DNA from: Alphaproteobacteria bacterium
GTDB lineage: Bacteria; Pseudomonadota; Alphaproteobacteria; JACZXZ01
DNA: 52,937 bases
Direction: 5' to 3'
NCBI GenBank assembly: GCA_035625915.1
Contig: DASPOR010000214.1
Location: 1 to 52,937 of the forward strand
The position numbers and the translations under genes were made by a program. Of this stretch, positions 1 through 9,134 are shown in pieces (within the stretch, counting starts at the first letter, position 1; every line of letters begins with the position of its first letter). The notes under the pieces were generated by a model that was not told the DNA's origin, made no database searches, and worked only from the letters and a program-made list of their open reading frames with translations.

Positions 1-72
1 TTGGTCCGCTATATACGCCAAGGCGGTCACGCGTGGCCTGAGCAGCCCACTGCCGGAGCGAATGGAGACACG

Positions 73-1296
73 ATGACTGAGAAGGTAGCGCAAGGGCGAT
101 CCAATCGGCCAAAACTGCCTGTATATCTCGATTATCAGGCAACAACGCCGGTCGACTCCCGGGTGCTTGCGGCGATGGTGCCATATTTCACGGAAAAGTT
201 CGGCAATCCCAGTTCGACCAGCTACAGCTTAGGGCGCGAGGCGGCACTTGCCGTTGAATACGCGCGGGCTCAACTCGCGGAAATCATTGGCGCCGACCCG
301 CGCGAGATCGTCTTTACTTCGGGTGCGACGGAATCGAACAATCTCGCGATCAAGGGTGTGGCGAATTTCGCCCATGAGACGCGCCGCCACATCATCGCGG
401 CGACGACCGAGCACAAATGCGTTCTGGAAAGCTGCCGCTCCCTTGAAGAAAAAGGCTTTCGCGTGAGCTATCTACCGGTCGGACGGAATGGGCTCATCGA
501 TCTTCAGCGCCTCGACGACGAGATTGGCGACGACACCCTTCTTGTCTCGATCATGGCGGTCAACAACGAGATCGGCGTAATCCAGCCCCTGACCGAGATC
601 GGCGCACTCTGCCGAGCTAAGGGCGTTTATTTCCATAGCGACGCAGCCCAAGCGATTGGACGTATACCGATCGACGTTGACGCCATGGCGGTCGATCTCC
701 TGAGCATTTCGGGGCACAAGATTTATGGCCCCAAGGGAATCGGGGCGCTTTACGTGCGTCGGCGGCCGCGTGTCCGCTTAGAGCCGCTTTTAAGCGGCGG
801 CGGGCAAGAGCGTGGCCTGCGCTCAGGTACGCTGCCGGCACCTCTCTGTGTCGGCATTGGTGTTGCTGCGGCGTTAGCGAGCGCAGAGATGGCTGACGAG
901 GCAGTGCGCCTGCGCGACTTGCGCGACCGACTCTATTCTGGCCTTAAGGAGCGGATTCCCGATCTTTTAGTCAACGGAGATGAACGACGCCGTATCGCCG
1001 GCAACCTCAATGTCGCCTTTCCGGGCATCGGCGCGGACAAACTAATTGAGAACCTTCCGGATTTGGCGGTTTCTACAGGTTCTGCCTGTACTTCGACATC
1101 CGTTGAGCCCTCCTATGTCCTGCGCGCGATGGGGCTCGACGACGCCCTTGCGGGTGCGAGCTTGCGATTTGGTCTCGGAAGGTTTACCCAAGCCGCCGAG
1201 ATCGATTATGCGACCCAAGCGATCGCCGACGCGGTCGAGCGACTCCGTCTCGGGACCGCGGAAATCCCCGCTAGAGAGCGCATGAAAGACAGGTGA
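73..1296 (+). CDS. Cysteine desulfurase (IscS/NifS family)
   Basis: This is a class V aminotransferase-fold PLP enzyme that takes sulfur from L-cysteine, leaving alanine, and carries it as a persulfide to Fe-S assembly or tRNA thiolation. The protein has 407 residues, normal for the family. The N-terminal strand reads YLDYQATTP, the PLP lysine is K216 in [10 protein letters not shown], and the persulfide cysteine is C339 in STGSACTS. The ATG at 73 is chosen because GGAG lies just upstream and homology begins soon after it. The frame is open back to base 1, so a longer start outside the window cannot be excluded. The next genes are a 2Fe-2S ferredoxin and mnmA, so delivery of sulfur to MnmA is a likely role. 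Confidence 0.95.
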   Translation: MTEKVAQGRSNRPKLPVYLDYQATTPVDSRVLAAMVPYFTEKFGNPSSTSYSLGREAALAVEYARAQLAEIIGADPREIVFTSGATESNNLAIKGVANFAHETRRHIIAATTEHKCVLESCRSLEEKGFRVSYLPVGRNGLIDLQRLDDEIGDDTLLVSIMAVNNEIGVIQPLTEIGALCRAKGVYFHSDAAQAIGRIPIDVDAMAVDLLSISGHKIYGPKGIGALYVRRRPRVRLEPLLSGGGQERGLRSGTLPAPLCVGIGVAAALASAEMADEAVRLRDLRDRLYSGLKERIPDLLVNGDERRRIAGNLNVAFPGIGADKLIENLPDLAVSTGSACTSTSVEPSYVLRAMGLDDALAGASLRFGLGRFTQAAEIDYATQAIADAVERLRLGTAEIPARERMKDR

Positions 1297-1345
1297 GCCC
1301 GAGACGGGCATCACCGGTTCGGCAGTCAGACGGAGCGGATACGAG

Positions 1346-1681
1346 ATGCCCAGGATGGTGTTTATCGAGCGAGATGGCACACGTAAGGAGGTCGAAGCAC
1401 CAATTGGCCTTTCCGTTCTTGAGATCGCCCACCGCAATGATATCGACCTGGAGGGAGCATGCGAAGGCTCGCTCGCCTGCTCGACCTGTCATGTCATCGT
1501 CGAACCCGAGTGGTCCGACCTGCTCGTCGAACCGACCGATGACGAAGAGGACATGCTCGATCTTGCCTTCGGCCTCACCAAGACCTCGCGGCTCGGCTGC
1601 CAGATCAAAATGACGGATGAGCTCGATGGATTGACCGTCCGACTGCCCGCGGGCAGTCGCAACATGATGGCCAGCGGCTGA
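1346..1681 (+). CDS. 2Fe-2S ferredoxin, adrenodoxin type
   Basis: This small electron carrier of 111 residues has the plant/vertebrate-type 2Fe-2S fold. The cluster ligands are C39, C45 and C48 (motif [10 protein letters not shown]) and C85 (RLGCQ), the spacing typical of the adrenodoxin or Isc-ferredoxin subgroup. It starts 49 bases after the cysteine desulfurase and is followed by mnmA. Isc-type ferredoxins supply electrons for Fe-S assembly, so the position fits a sulfur-relay group. The electron donor and the exact acceptor cannot be read from the sequence. Confidence 0.93.
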   Translation: MPRMVFIERDGTRKEVEAPIGLSVLEIAHRNDIDLEGACEGSLACSTCHVIVEPEWSDLLVEPTDDEEDMLDLAFGLTKTSRLGCQIKMTDELDGLTVRLPAGSRNMMASG

Positions 1682-1769
1682 GTCGGGTTCCAGACAGTTC
1701 GCAATTGGCTACGCTAATTCGGCGCGCGGCGCATTTGCAGTCCCCCTCCGATGGCTTATATTCGCGGCC

Positions 1770-2897
1770 ATGATGACGCGCAGTGAAGCAACGGGTGGTT
1801 CCGGAAAGCGGATCGTCGTCGCCATGTCGGGTGGCGTCGACAGCTCGGCCGTGGCTGCCATTCTGCAGGCAGAGGGCTATGAGGTCGTGGGCGTTACGCT
1901 CCAGCTCTACGATCACGGCGCTGCTGCAGGGCGAAGGAGCGCGTGTTGCGCCGGACAAGACATTTACGATGCTCGGCGCGTTGCGGAGCGGCTCGACATT
2001 CCCCATTACGTGCTCGACTATGAGGCTCGTTTCCGCAAGGAGGTGATCGAGGATTTCGCGGCGAGTTACGTGGCCGGGGAGACCCCTATCCCATGCGTGC
2101 GCTGCAACGAGCGGATCAAGTTTCGCGACCTCCTCGCTGTTGCCAGAGACCTCGGTGCTGAGGCACTTGCGACCGGCCATTACGTGCGCCGGGTCGAGGG
2201 TGCCGGCGGGCCGGAGCTTCACCGCGCCGTCGATGAGAGCCGGGATCAAAGTTACTTCCTTTTTGCGACGAGCCGCGAGCAGCTCGACGCCCTGCGCTTT
2301 CCCTTGGGCAATATGCCGAAGCGGGAAACGCGAGCGCTTGCACAGCGCTTCGGCCTTCCCGTGGCCGACAAGCCCGACAGCCAGGATATTTGCTTCGTGC
2401 CGAGCGGGTCCTATGCGCAGATCGTCGAAAAGCTCCGGCCCGATGCGGCAACCCCGGGAGAAATCGTCGACCTCGAAGGCCGCGTGATCGGGCGGCACGG
2501 TGGCATCATTCATTTCACGGTGGGCCAGCGTCGCGGCCTCAATGTCGGGGGGTGTGCGGAGCCCCTCTACGTGGTGCGCCTGGACGCTGCCCGCCATCAT
2601 GTGGTGGTCGGGCCGCGTAACGCCTTGGGGCGCTCGACCGTGGCACTGCGCGAGGTCAATTGGCTCAGCGCCCAACCGTTAGGCCCGGAAGGACTTCGGG
2701 TCACAGCCAGGCTTCGCTCGACGCACCGTCCGGCCGATGCCACCATCGTTCCGTGCGATGGCGGACGTGCAGCACTTCGATTCGATGAGCCGCAGCACGG
2801 TACCGCACCAGGCCAGGCGGCGGTCTTCTACGATGGAACGCGGCTTCTGGGCGGGGGCTGGATCGCCCCCGCCGAGGAAGTCCCCGTTGCGGCCTGA
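1770..2897 (+). CDS. mnmA: tRNA-specific 2-thiouridylase MnmA
   Basis: This enzyme makes the 2-thio group of the wobble uridine in tRNA Lys, Glu and Gln, using ATP to adenylate U34 and an enzyme persulfide as sulfur donor. The 375-residue protein has the PP-loop AMSGGVDSS at residues 18-26, the first catalytic cysteine C109 in IPCVRCN, and the second, C208, in SQDICFV. Both cysteines that define the MnmA mechanism are therefore present. Two adjacent ATG codons start the frame, and I took the first. The upstream cysteine desulfurase can provide the sulfur. Confidence 0.96.
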   Translation: MMTRSEATGGSGKRIVVAMSGGVDSSAVAAILQAEGYEVVGVTLQLYDHGAAAGRRSACCAGQDIYDARRVAERLDIPHYVLDYEARFRKEVIEDFAASYVAGETPIPCVRCNERIKFRDLLAVARDLGAEALATGHYVRRVEGAGGPELHRAVDESRDQSYFLFATSREQLDALRFPLGNMPKRETRALAQRFGLPVADKPDSQDICFVPSGSYAQIVEKLRPDAATPGEIVDLEGRVIGRHGGIIHFTVGQRRGLNVGGCAEPLYVVRLDAARHHVVVGPRNALGRSTVALREVNWLSAQPLGPEGLRVTARLRSTHRPADATIVPCDGGRAALRFDEPQHGTAPGQAAVFYDGTRLLGGGWIAPAEEVPVAA

Positions 2898-2920
2898 GCG
2901 ACAAATTCGGGGAGAATCCA

Positions 2921-3223
2921 ATGAGTTTGGAAAGCCTGACCGAGGAACTGCGCCGGCGCGTTACTCAAAGCCCGCCCCTTGGCCACAAAGTCAAATTCGA
3001 CCTCGGTGATGACGGTACGATCCTTTGGGATGGTACGGCGACCCCGCCTCTCATCTCGAACGCCGACGAGGAGGCTGAAACCACGATCAGGCTCTCGGCA
3101 GAGAATTTCGAGAAACTGATGACCGGCGGCCTCGACCCGACCATGGCGTTCATGCTCGGCAAGCTTAAGGTCGACGGGAAGATGGGTGTGGCAATGAAGA
3201 TTGGCTCCTTTCTCGGCGAATGA
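2921..3223 (+). CDS. SCP2 sterol-binding domain protein
   Basis: This is a single-domain SCP2-like protein of 100 residues, the usual size of bacterial stand-alone members. Its C-terminal part, with FEKLMTGGLDPTMAFMLGKL and KVDGKMGVAMKIGSFL, is the characteristic SCP2 segment. Members of the family bind lipids or acyl-CoA, but the bacterial stand-alone forms have no settled function. It is preceded by GGGGAG about nine bases before the ATG and sits 23 bases after mnmA, so it is probably in the same transcript. Confidence 0.85.
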   Translation: MSLESLTEELRRRVTQSPPLGHKVKFDLGDDGTILWDGTATPPLISNADEEAETTIRLSAENFEKLMTGGLDPTMAFMLGKLKVDGKMGVAMKIGSFLGE

Positions 3224-3254
3224 ATGGTCTTCTCGGCAAGTTGCCCGTACGCGC

Positions 3255-3284
3255 TTGACAGCTTGTCTGCTTTGGCCCTATAGG
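3255..3284 (+). promoter_or_regulatory. Likely sigma-70 promoter of the tRNA-Met gene
   Basis: A perfect -35 box TTGACA lies at 3255-3260. With an 18-base spacer, TATAGG at 3279-3284 is the best -10 box; a 17-base spacer gives CTATAG. Transcription would begin near 3291, about 35 bases before the mature tRNA. Confidence 0.65.
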
Positions 3285-3324
3285 CGCATCCTCCGATCCG
3301 AGCCGCCATAGCGGCGCCTCCTGT

Positions 3325-3401
3325 GGCGGAGTAGCTCAGCTGGTTAGAGCAGCGGAATCATAATCCGTGTGTCGGGGGTTCAAGTCCCTCCTCCGCTACC
3401 A
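3325..3401 (+). tRNA. tRNA-Met (CAU), elongator type
   Basis: The 77-base cloverleaf folds completely. The acceptor stem GGCGGAG pairs with CTCCGCT (one G-U pair), the D-stem is GCTC/GAGC, and the anticodon stem GCGGA/TCCGT carries loop ATCATAA with anticodon CAT at 3359-3361. The T-arm contains GGTTCAAGT, and CCA is encoded at 3399-3401. The D-loop and paired first base fit elongator Met and not the initiator. A tRNA-Ile2 with modified CAU is the only other option and is less likely. Confidence 0.95.
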
Positions 3402-3410
3402 ACAAAATCA

Positions 3411-3439
3411 AGGGCTTGGCTATCCGCCAAGCCCTTTTT
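3411..3439 (+). terminator. Intrinsic terminator after tRNA-Met
   Basis: A perfect 10-bp stem AGGGCTTGGC / GCCAAGCCCT with a five-base loop TATCC is followed directly by a T-tract. It lies ten bases after the tRNA. Confidence 0.9.
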
Positions 3440-3995
3440 CATGTTGCAGCTCGTTCCGATGTTTTCCAAGAGGCCGCGGTGAAACTCGAGCGATCTCACG
3501 CTACGCGAACGCAAGTCGCATTGCATTCCGCGCGCAAATGCTGCTCGCTTATTTGATGGTTAGCACGCTATCGTTATGATCTCAACCACGTGAGGGATCC
3601 TCGAAGTTCTTATTGGGGAAGGTGGACCTGGCCCCTCAGGGGCGATGCGGTGTCGCGACTATCGCGGCGTGGTTTTGATCCAAGCGGCGATTCCGGCGAG
3701 TATTTCTGCGCGCAGGGCGTCACTATGGCTGACCATCCACGGTTGAGTCGGCACACCAGACTATCACCACAGCGTGCATAATCGCGACTTTCCGTCCCGA
3801 TTACATCGACTGTGGGCGAACTGACGTTCGGCAGTTGGGTATGGACTCATGGCACCGCTAGGCCGGAAAATATTTTCGTGAAGCTGATCGTCGCGTCCTG
3901 TCCAGGTCGCCCGTCATCTTGACGCAGCGATTCGGCCGCCATTTGGCACGAATTCCACCGATGACAACGACAAAGAGAAATGAACGGAGGCCACG
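3440..3995. other. Intergenic stretch with no supported gene
   Basis: These 556 bases hold no frame with a recognisable protein, convincing ribosome site or RNA fold. A 63-codon frame at 3590-3781 has odd composition and is probably chance. The odd palindrome GCCCCTCAGGGGC at 3631-3643 is the only notable local symmetry. The promoter of the following ABC operon presumably lies in the last 150 bases, but I cannot place it. Confidence 0.6.
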
Positions 3996-5075
3996 ATGAT
4001 AAATCTTACGCGCCGGCAAACTTTGAAGAGTGCTGTCGCAACCGCGGCAGTTGGGATCCTTGGCGGCACACTCGGCTCAATCGGGCGTGCATCGGCTGCC
4101 ACCGATCTCACCTGCGTCGAATGGGGCGGCGATGTCGTCAACGCCATGAAGAAAATCGAAGCGACGCAACACAACGTGAAGGTCAACTGGGTGCTGCACC
4201 AGGGCGGTTCGGGCGCCATTCTCCCCAAGATAAAGTCGACTTGGCCGAAGGCCGAATACGATTATGTCGCCGGTTGGGAAGGCTCGTTCAACGGCATGAT
4301 CAAGGAGGATTGGCTGGTTCCCGTGACGGTCGAATCAGTGCCGAATCTTGCCGACATTCCGAAGAAGATCATCGTCAAGAACGCAAAAGGCGATTGGGAG
4401 GCTGTCCCGCGCGCGGTCGGCGGTATTTACATCGCGTATCGCAAGGACATCAGCCCGGTTGAGGTCAAGAGCATCGATGACCTCTTCGACCCGAAATTGA
4501 AAGGCAAAGTCTGTTGGCCGGGGCCCACGCAAGCCATGATGTTGCCCTTGGTGGCACTGTCGCTCCATGCTGGGGGCAATGAGAACAACATGGATCCCGG
4601 GTTCGCGCTCATGAAAAAGCTGGCCCAATCGGGGAATATTGGCCGCGTCGGCGTCACGGACACGGATTTTTCGACGTCGCTGACGAGCGGGGAAACCGCC
4701 GTCGGATTTTATTCCGAGCCGCAGTTGACCGACGTTGCCAAGGCCTTCCCGCTCGTACGACTCACGAAGCAGGCGGGTGTACCGTGCTTCCTTTATCAGA
4801 GCGGCTTTGCCGTATTGAAAAATCGGCCAAACACGGCGGCCACGTTGGAGTTCATCAACTATTGCATCAGCCCGGAAATGAGCAGCCTCTATGCCGAAGT
4901 GGCCGGAGAGGCGCCGCTTAATGTCAAAGCCAAGACGCCAGACAGCCTCAAGCATCTCTCTTTTACGCCCGAGGAAATGGACAAGTACGTCTATGTCCCC
5001 GATTTCAATGTGGTGCTGGCGCAACAGGACGCTTGGAGCAAGCGCTGGGAAAACGAGATCGCTCCCTTGCTTTAG
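3996..5075 (+). CDS. ABC transporter substrate-binding protein, polyamine (PotD/PotF) type
   Basis: This is a periplasmic binding protein of 359 residues in the spermidine/putrescine-binding class. The N-terminus carries a twin-arginine signal (TRRQTLKSA) followed by a hydrophobic stretch and a cleavage region near ASAA, so it should be exported by Tat. The mature part has the YVAGWEGSF, AVGGIYIAYRKD and EFINYCISPEMSSLYAE segments typical of this class. The ATG at 3996 follows CGGAGG. It opens an operon with two permeases and an ATPase. Given the nearby arginine/polyamine genes, a cationic amine or a derivative is the likely ligand, but this is inference. Confidence 0.92.
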   Translation: MINLTRRQTLKSAVATAAVGILGGTLGSIGRASAATDLTCVEWGGDVVNAMKKIEATQHNVKVNWVLHQGGSGAILPKIKSTWPKAEYDYVAGWEGSFNGMIKEDWLVPVTVESVPNLADIPKKIIVKNAKGDWEAVPRAVGGIYIAYRKDISPVEVKSIDDLFDPKLKGKVCWPGPTQAMMLPLVALSLHAGGNENNMDPGFALMKKLAQSGNIGRVGVTDTDFSTSLTSGETAVGFYSEPQLTDVAKAFPLVRLTKQAGVPCFLYQSGFAVLKNRPNTAATLEFINYCISPEMSSLYAEVAGEAPLNVKAKTPDSLKHLSFTPEEMDKYVYVPDFNVVLAQQDAWSKRWENEIAPLL

Positions 5076-5114
5076 AGCGCCTGCCGTGTTGGATTTGGAC
5101 CGGAGCCGCTGCAA

Positions 5115-5969
5115 ATGGCAATGAATCCTAGCCGCGGCTCCGTCCCGCTCCTCATTCCCGCCGTTACGGTTTTCATGGGCCTTTTTTTCCTGCCCATGGC
5201 GGGGCTTTTTCTCGAAAGCTTGCGGCTCTATACGCCAGGCAGCATCGGCTCAACCGCCAATGCTCCCTTCACACTTGCCAACTATACGGAGCTGCTCACG
5301 CCGTCTTTCGCAGAATTCTTTTTCGAAACACTTCGCATCAGCCTCTTGGCATCCTTGGTCGGCATGCTTTTCGCGTTCCCGCTCGCATACTGGATCATCC
5401 GGCGATTATCCGCGCGCTGGCGGGCGATCGCAGTCGGCTTTTTCGTCACCTTGATGTTCCTGAGTGTGCTGGTGCGCACCTATGCACTCGAACTCACCTT
5501 TGGCGCCGCCGGCCCTTTGCGCCCGTTACTGCTTTCGATGGGCATCTCCCCCAACAGTCGATTCTACATTGAGATCCTCGTCGGGGGCGGACTGCTTCAT
5601 TACATCGTGCCCATGGCCACGCTCACACTGTTGGGGACGATCCAGAATGTCGACCCCAGGCTTGTCGATGCGGCGCAAGCCCTTGGTGCGCCGGGCTGGA
5701 AGGCGCATCTGAGCATCACATTGCCACTTTGCATGCGCGGCCTGCTCGCCGCCTTTCTTTTCGCCTTCACCTTCTCCATTAGTGCCTTTGTGATACCCAT
5801 GATCCTGGGGAAGGGGCGCGTCCTGTTTATTTCCAACCTGATTTACAACCGATTCAGCGAGATCGCCGACTATCCTAGCGGTGCGGCGATATCGATGGTG
5901 CTGTTTTTCGTGGCACTTGCGATTGTATACGTGACGTCTCGCCAAGTGGCGAAGCGATGGAACTCATGA
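5115..5969 (+). CDS. ABC transporter permease, PotB type
   Basis: This is the first inner-membrane permease of the polyamine-type transporter, with 284 residues and about six hydrophobic helices. The cytoplasmic EAA loop is visible as QALGAPGWKAHLSITLPL, the contact site for the ATPase. It starts 39 bases after the binding-protein gene, with GGAG nine bases before the ATG, and its end overlaps the next permease. Confidence 0.92.
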   Translation: MAMNPSRGSVPLLIPAVTVFMGLFFLPMAGLFLESLRLYTPGSIGSTANAPFTLANYTELLTPSFAEFFFETLRISLLASLVGMLFAFPLAYWIIRRLSARWRAIAVGFFVTLMFLSVLVRTYALELTFGAAGPLRPLLLSMGISPNSRFYIEILVGGGLLHYIVPMATLTLLGTIQNVDPRLVDAAQALGAPGWKAHLSITLPLCMRGLLAAFLFAFTFSISAFVIPMILGKGRVLFISNLIYNRFSEIADYPSGAAISMVLFFVALAIVYVTSRQVAKRWNS

Positions 5970-6790
5970 GCGGACGCCTGCTCGACAATGTCTTTTGGCT
6001 GGCGGGTCTGTTGATGGTCGGTGTGATTATCTGCTTCCTTATCACGCCGATCATTGTGACCACGATCATGGCCTTCGATGCGCGGGCTTACCTTGGCCCG
6101 CTGCCCCCGCCTGCGCTGTCGTTTCGCTGGTTCGCGCAGTTTTTCTCCGACGATTATTTTCTGCGTGGATTGACGACAAGCATTCAGCTCGCCGTCATCT
6201 CCGTCGCGGTATCGGTCTCGATCGGGATATCGACGGCCATCGCAGTCGATCGAGTGAGTTTCGCGGGCAAGGACGCACTGATATCCCTTTTCCTCTCGCC
6301 CCTTCTCGTACCGCCGGTCGTCATCGGATTCGCACTTCTGCTCTTTCTCTCTCACTTGGGCTTGGTCAACGGCCTTGCACGTTTGATGTGCGGCCATATC
6401 ATCATCACCGCACCCTATACAATCCGCGCAACGTTGGCAGGACTGTCGGGCATCGATCGCTCGCTTACTGAAGCAGCGTTGATCCTAGGCGCCACGGAAC
6501 GCCGCGCCTTTTGGGATGTAACATTTCCGCTTGCCCGGACGAGCATCGTTAGCGGCGCCATTTTTGCGTTTGCCGTTTCCTTGGACGATGTAGCGGTTTC
6601 GATCATGCTGACAGACGCAAACACCTATTCGCTGCCGGTTGCGCTCATAAGCAGCATGCGCGCGAATTTCGACCTCAGTATCGCTGCAGCATCGGTGATG
6701 CTGATGCTCGTGACCCTTACGCTGATCCTCGTCCTTGACAGGTTTGTCGGCTTCAATCGTGTCATCGGCCAAGGCGTTTTCCGATCATAG
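5957..6790 (+). CDS. ABC transporter permease, PotC type
   Basis: This is the second permease of the same transporter, with 277 residues and six predicted helices. Its EAA loop reads TEAALILGATERRAFWDVTF. The gene overlaps the previous one. The ATG at 5966 forms an ATGA overlap with the upstream stop and is an equally good start, three residues shorter. Its stop codon shares its last base with the GTG of the ATPase gene, pointing to translational coupling. Confidence 0.92.
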   Translation: MELMSGRLLDNVFWLAGLLMVGVIICFLITPIIVTTIMAFDARAYLGPLPPPALSFRWFAQFFSDDYFLRGLTTSIQLAVISVAVSVSIGISTAIAVDRVSFAGKDALISLFLSPLLVPPVVIGFALLLFLSHLGLVNGLARLMCGHIIITAPYTIRATLAGLSGIDRSLTEAALILGATERRAFWDVTFPLARTSIVSGAIFAFAVSLDDVAVSIMLTDANTYSLPVALISSMRANFDLSIAAASVMLMLVTLTLILVLDRFVGFNRVIGQGVFRS

Positions 6791-7902
6791 TGGGCCCCAT
6801 GCAACCTCCTCTTGAAAAAATCATCGAGTTCCGCAACGTTATAAAACGGTTTGGCGCCACGAGTGCCGTGGACAATGTGACATTCAGCGTCGACGCCGGT
6901 GCCACGGTTTCGCTGCTCGGGCCGAGTGGGTGCGGCAAGACCACGACGCTGCGCCTCATCTCCGGTTTTGAGGACCCCGACGAAGGGACCATCGAGATTG
7001 CCGGCGAATCCATGCTCGGCAAACGTCCCTACGAGCGCAACGTGGGTCTGTTGTTTCAACATTATGCACTCTTTCCCCACATGACGGTCGCCGAGAATAT
7101 TGCCTATGGCCTGAAGCACCGACATTGGCCCAAAGCCGAAATCGGCGGCCGTGTACGGGAAATGTTGCGGCTTGTGCAGTTGCAAGGATTCGAGGATCGG
7201 CGACCCGGCCAGATGAGCGGCGGCCAGCAGCAGCGCGTGGCGCTCGCTCGCGTGCTTGCGACAGGGCCCAAGCTTGTCCTCCTCGACGAACCGCTGTCGG
7301 CGCTGGACGCCAAGCTGCGCGAGGAACTTCGCCTTGAACTAAAACAGATTTTGACGGCCGTCGGTTCGACGACGATCGTGGTCACACACGATCAGGATGA
7401 AGCGATGAGCCTCGCCGACCATATCATTGTGATGAATCGCGGCCGGATCGAGCAACAGGGTACGCCGGACGAGATATATATGCGGCCACAGAGCGCCTTC
7501 GTGGCAGCCTTCATCGGCCGAACCAATTGGTTTCACGGCCGTATATCGGGGACGCCGGGGGACGCCTTCCTTCGCCTTACCACCGATGCCGGCACGGTGC
7601 TTGCCATCCCAGGCCCTGGCCCCCAAAGAAGTGAAAAGTGGAGCGTTTGTATTCGGCCTGAACGAATTTCGGTTGCATCGGTCGAAGCAGACGCTAATAG
7701 GCCCGGCGACAATCTGCTGCGTGGTCAAGTTGTCGACGTCGTCAACATGGGTGCCGAAATTCACTACATCGTCGATGGCGCTGAAGGACGGGCGATGGTG
7801 GTCGAACCCAATCGTGAGGGGCCGCGTGTGCGCAAGGGCGATAACGTCCGTCTGTTCTTTCGCGCTGAGGATTGCGTCGTCCTTGCGCAAGGCGACGGCT
7901 GA
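6790..7902 (+). CDS. ABC transporter ATP-binding protein, PotA type
   Basis: This is the ATPase subunit of the transporter, with 370 residues. It shows Walker A GPSGCGKT at residues 44-51, the signature SGGQQQR at 143-149, Walker B with D166-E167 (LLDEPLSALDA), and the switch histidine in VTHDQDEA. Residues after about 250 form the C-terminal TOBE/MOP-like domain usual for PotA and MalK relatives. The GTG at 6790 overlaps the previous stop; an ATG at 6799 is the alternative start. The gene is followed by a convergent LysR gene. Confidence 0.93.
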   Translation: MGPMQPPLEKIIEFRNVIKRFGATSAVDNVTFSVDAGATVSLLGPSGCGKTTTLRLISGFEDPDEGTIEIAGESMLGKRPYERNVGLLFQHYALFPHMTVAENIAYGLKHRHWPKAEIGGRVREMLRLVQLQGFEDRRPGQMSGGQQQRVALARVLATGPKLVLLDEPLSALDAKLREELRLELKQILTAVGSTTIVVTHDQDEAMSLADHIIVMNRGRIEQQGTPDEIYMRPQSAFVAAFIGRTNWFHGRISGTPGDAFLRLTTDAGTVLAIPGPGPQRSEKWSVCIRPERISVASVEADANRPGDNLLRGQVVDVVNMGAEIHYIVDGAEGRAMVVEPNREGPRVRKGDNVRLFFRAEDCVVLAQGDG

Positions 7903-7973
7903 GCGAGCATATTAAAGCGTTCTTCAGATTGACTTCGACGCGTCGGGCACGAAACGGACGACCATTTCATACC

Positions 7974-8969
7974 TCATACCAAGCGTGACGCCGCTCCTCG
8001 GCCGGCCTCATTCTTGTCGCGATTGGCGTGGGAGGATTTGACCGTGGCGGTCGTCGGTTTTCCGGCAACCCCGTCACGGTGGGCACGATAGAGTTCATGT
8101 ACGAAGGCAGATAAAACGGGCGAGTGCCGTTCTGTCTTGCGGGTCGCGAGGTAGATCGGATTCTGGTAGCCCAGTTTTCGCTCGAGCAGCGGGCGCATCA
8201 GGTCGCGTTCCACCCAGTGCTCCGCATAATGCTGGGGCAGGAAGCCGATATATCGACCGGTAAGAATGAACAACGCAACACTTTCCATCAGATCGCCGAC
8301 CGCCGTCGAAGCCAAGCGCAAGCCTACGGGAAACTTGTTGGGTGCGGCATAGGCGCGGCGAACGAATTGCTGATTCCTCAGCTCGGCAATACCGACCTCC
8401 CCGCTGTTTTGGAATAGGGGATGTCCGCGCCCGCAGTAGAGAACCTGACGCTCTTCGAATATGTCATCGTAGGTAAGATATGGCGAGTGTCGCCCACAGG
8501 CGCCGAGCCCGAGATCGAATCGGCCATCGAGTACTGTCCGCTCAAGTTCCGTCGGCGAAATAACGTGGATCGAGATTTGCACCTCTGGAGCACGGGCGTT
8601 GAAGGCCATGACCGCTTCATGCAAGTGGGACATGGGATTGGTGATCAGATTGTCGACGATCCCGATGTCCAGTGTCCCGACGAGGCAATTTCGAACGGCG
8701 CCCGCTTCCGAGCGAAATTCATCGAGTGAGGCAAACAGCCGTTGGCTTGCCTGGTAAATCAATTGACCCTTTTCGGTCAGTCTGAATCCAGCTCGACCGC
8801 GTTGGCAAAGCCGTACGCCCAGGCGTTGCTCAAGTGCTGTCATATGGGTGCTGATAGTTGACTGGCCGACATTGAGTTCAATCTGTGCAGCCGAGAACCC
8901 GCCGGCCTCGACGACTTTCGAAAAGACCTTGAGCAAGCGTATATCGCCTTCGCTGAGGTTCCCAAGCAT
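7974..8969 (-). CDS. LysR-family transcriptional regulator
   Basis: This regulator has 331 residues. The N-terminal winged helix-turn-helix spans about residues 8-66 (FSAAQIELNVGQSTISTHM), followed by an effector-binding domain with TLDIGIVDN and FDLGLGACG. A basic, low-complexity tail of about 30 residues follows. It is transcribed away from the ThDP enzyme gene, the classical layout in which a LysR protein controls its divergent neighbour. The dyad at 8985-9006 is a candidate binding site. The effector is unknown; an amino or keto acid of arginine metabolism is a guess from context. Confidence 0.92.
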   Translation of the reverse strand: MLGNLSEGDIRLLKVFSKVVEAGGFSAAQIELNVGQSTISTHMTALEQRLGVRLCQRGRAGFRLTEKGQLIYQASQRLFASLDEFRSEAGAVRNCLVGTLDIGIVDNLITNPMSHLHEAVMAFNARAPEVQISIHVISPTELERTVLDGRFDLGLGACGRHSPYLTYDDIFEERQVLYCGRGHPLFQNSGEVGIAELRNQQFVRRAYAAPNKFPVGLRLASTAVGDLMESVALFILTGRYIGFLPQHYAEHWVERDLMRPLLERKLGYQNPIYLATRKTERHSPVLSAFVHELYRAHRDGVAGKPTTATVKSSHANRDKNEAGRGAASRLV

Positions 8970-8984
8970 TGGTCCGTTCCTTAC

Positions 8985-9006
8985 ATTGATTTTTCCTCAT
9001 ATCAAT
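8985..9006. promoter_or_regulatory. Candidate LysR operator dyad
   Basis: ATTGAT at 8985-8990 and ATCAAT at 9001-9006 form a 6-bp interrupted dyad with a 10-base spacer, 15 bases upstream of the LysR start codon. Its size and position suit LysR autoregulation and control of the divergent gene, though it only loosely resembles T-N11-A. Confidence 0.45.
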
Positions 9007-9078
9007 CTACGTCGAACTACAATTCGACCATTGTCTATTGTAGCGCGTCGCCAAGCAAGGCATCTTGACCTGTCTCGC

Positions 9079-9100
9079 CCCGACAAGATCTCTTGTCGGG
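9079..9100. promoter_or_regulatory. Perfect 10-2-10 inverted repeat before the ThDP enzyme gene
   Basis: CCCGACAAGA at 9079-9088 and TCTTGTCGGG at 9091-9100 are exact reverse complements around TC. The repeat ends 34 bases before the ATG at 9135. It may be an operator or a leader hairpin. No T-tract follows it, so it is not a normal terminator. Confidence 0.6.
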
Positions 9101-9134
9101 AATATTCCATCGGTTGAGGAGCGGGTCGAAGGCC

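Noticed and set aside
1605-2675. 356-codon leftward frame opposite mnmA
   Set aside because: It is an antisense shadow; mnmA has all catalytic motifs on the other strand.
3367-3781. Two short rightward frames after tRNA-Met
   Set aside because: The first runs through the tRNA and its terminator; the second has no convincing ribosome site, no family pattern and unusual composition.
3325-3995. Genomic-island insertion at tRNA-Met
   Set aside because: No integrase gene and no second copy of the tRNA 3' end were seen in the window.
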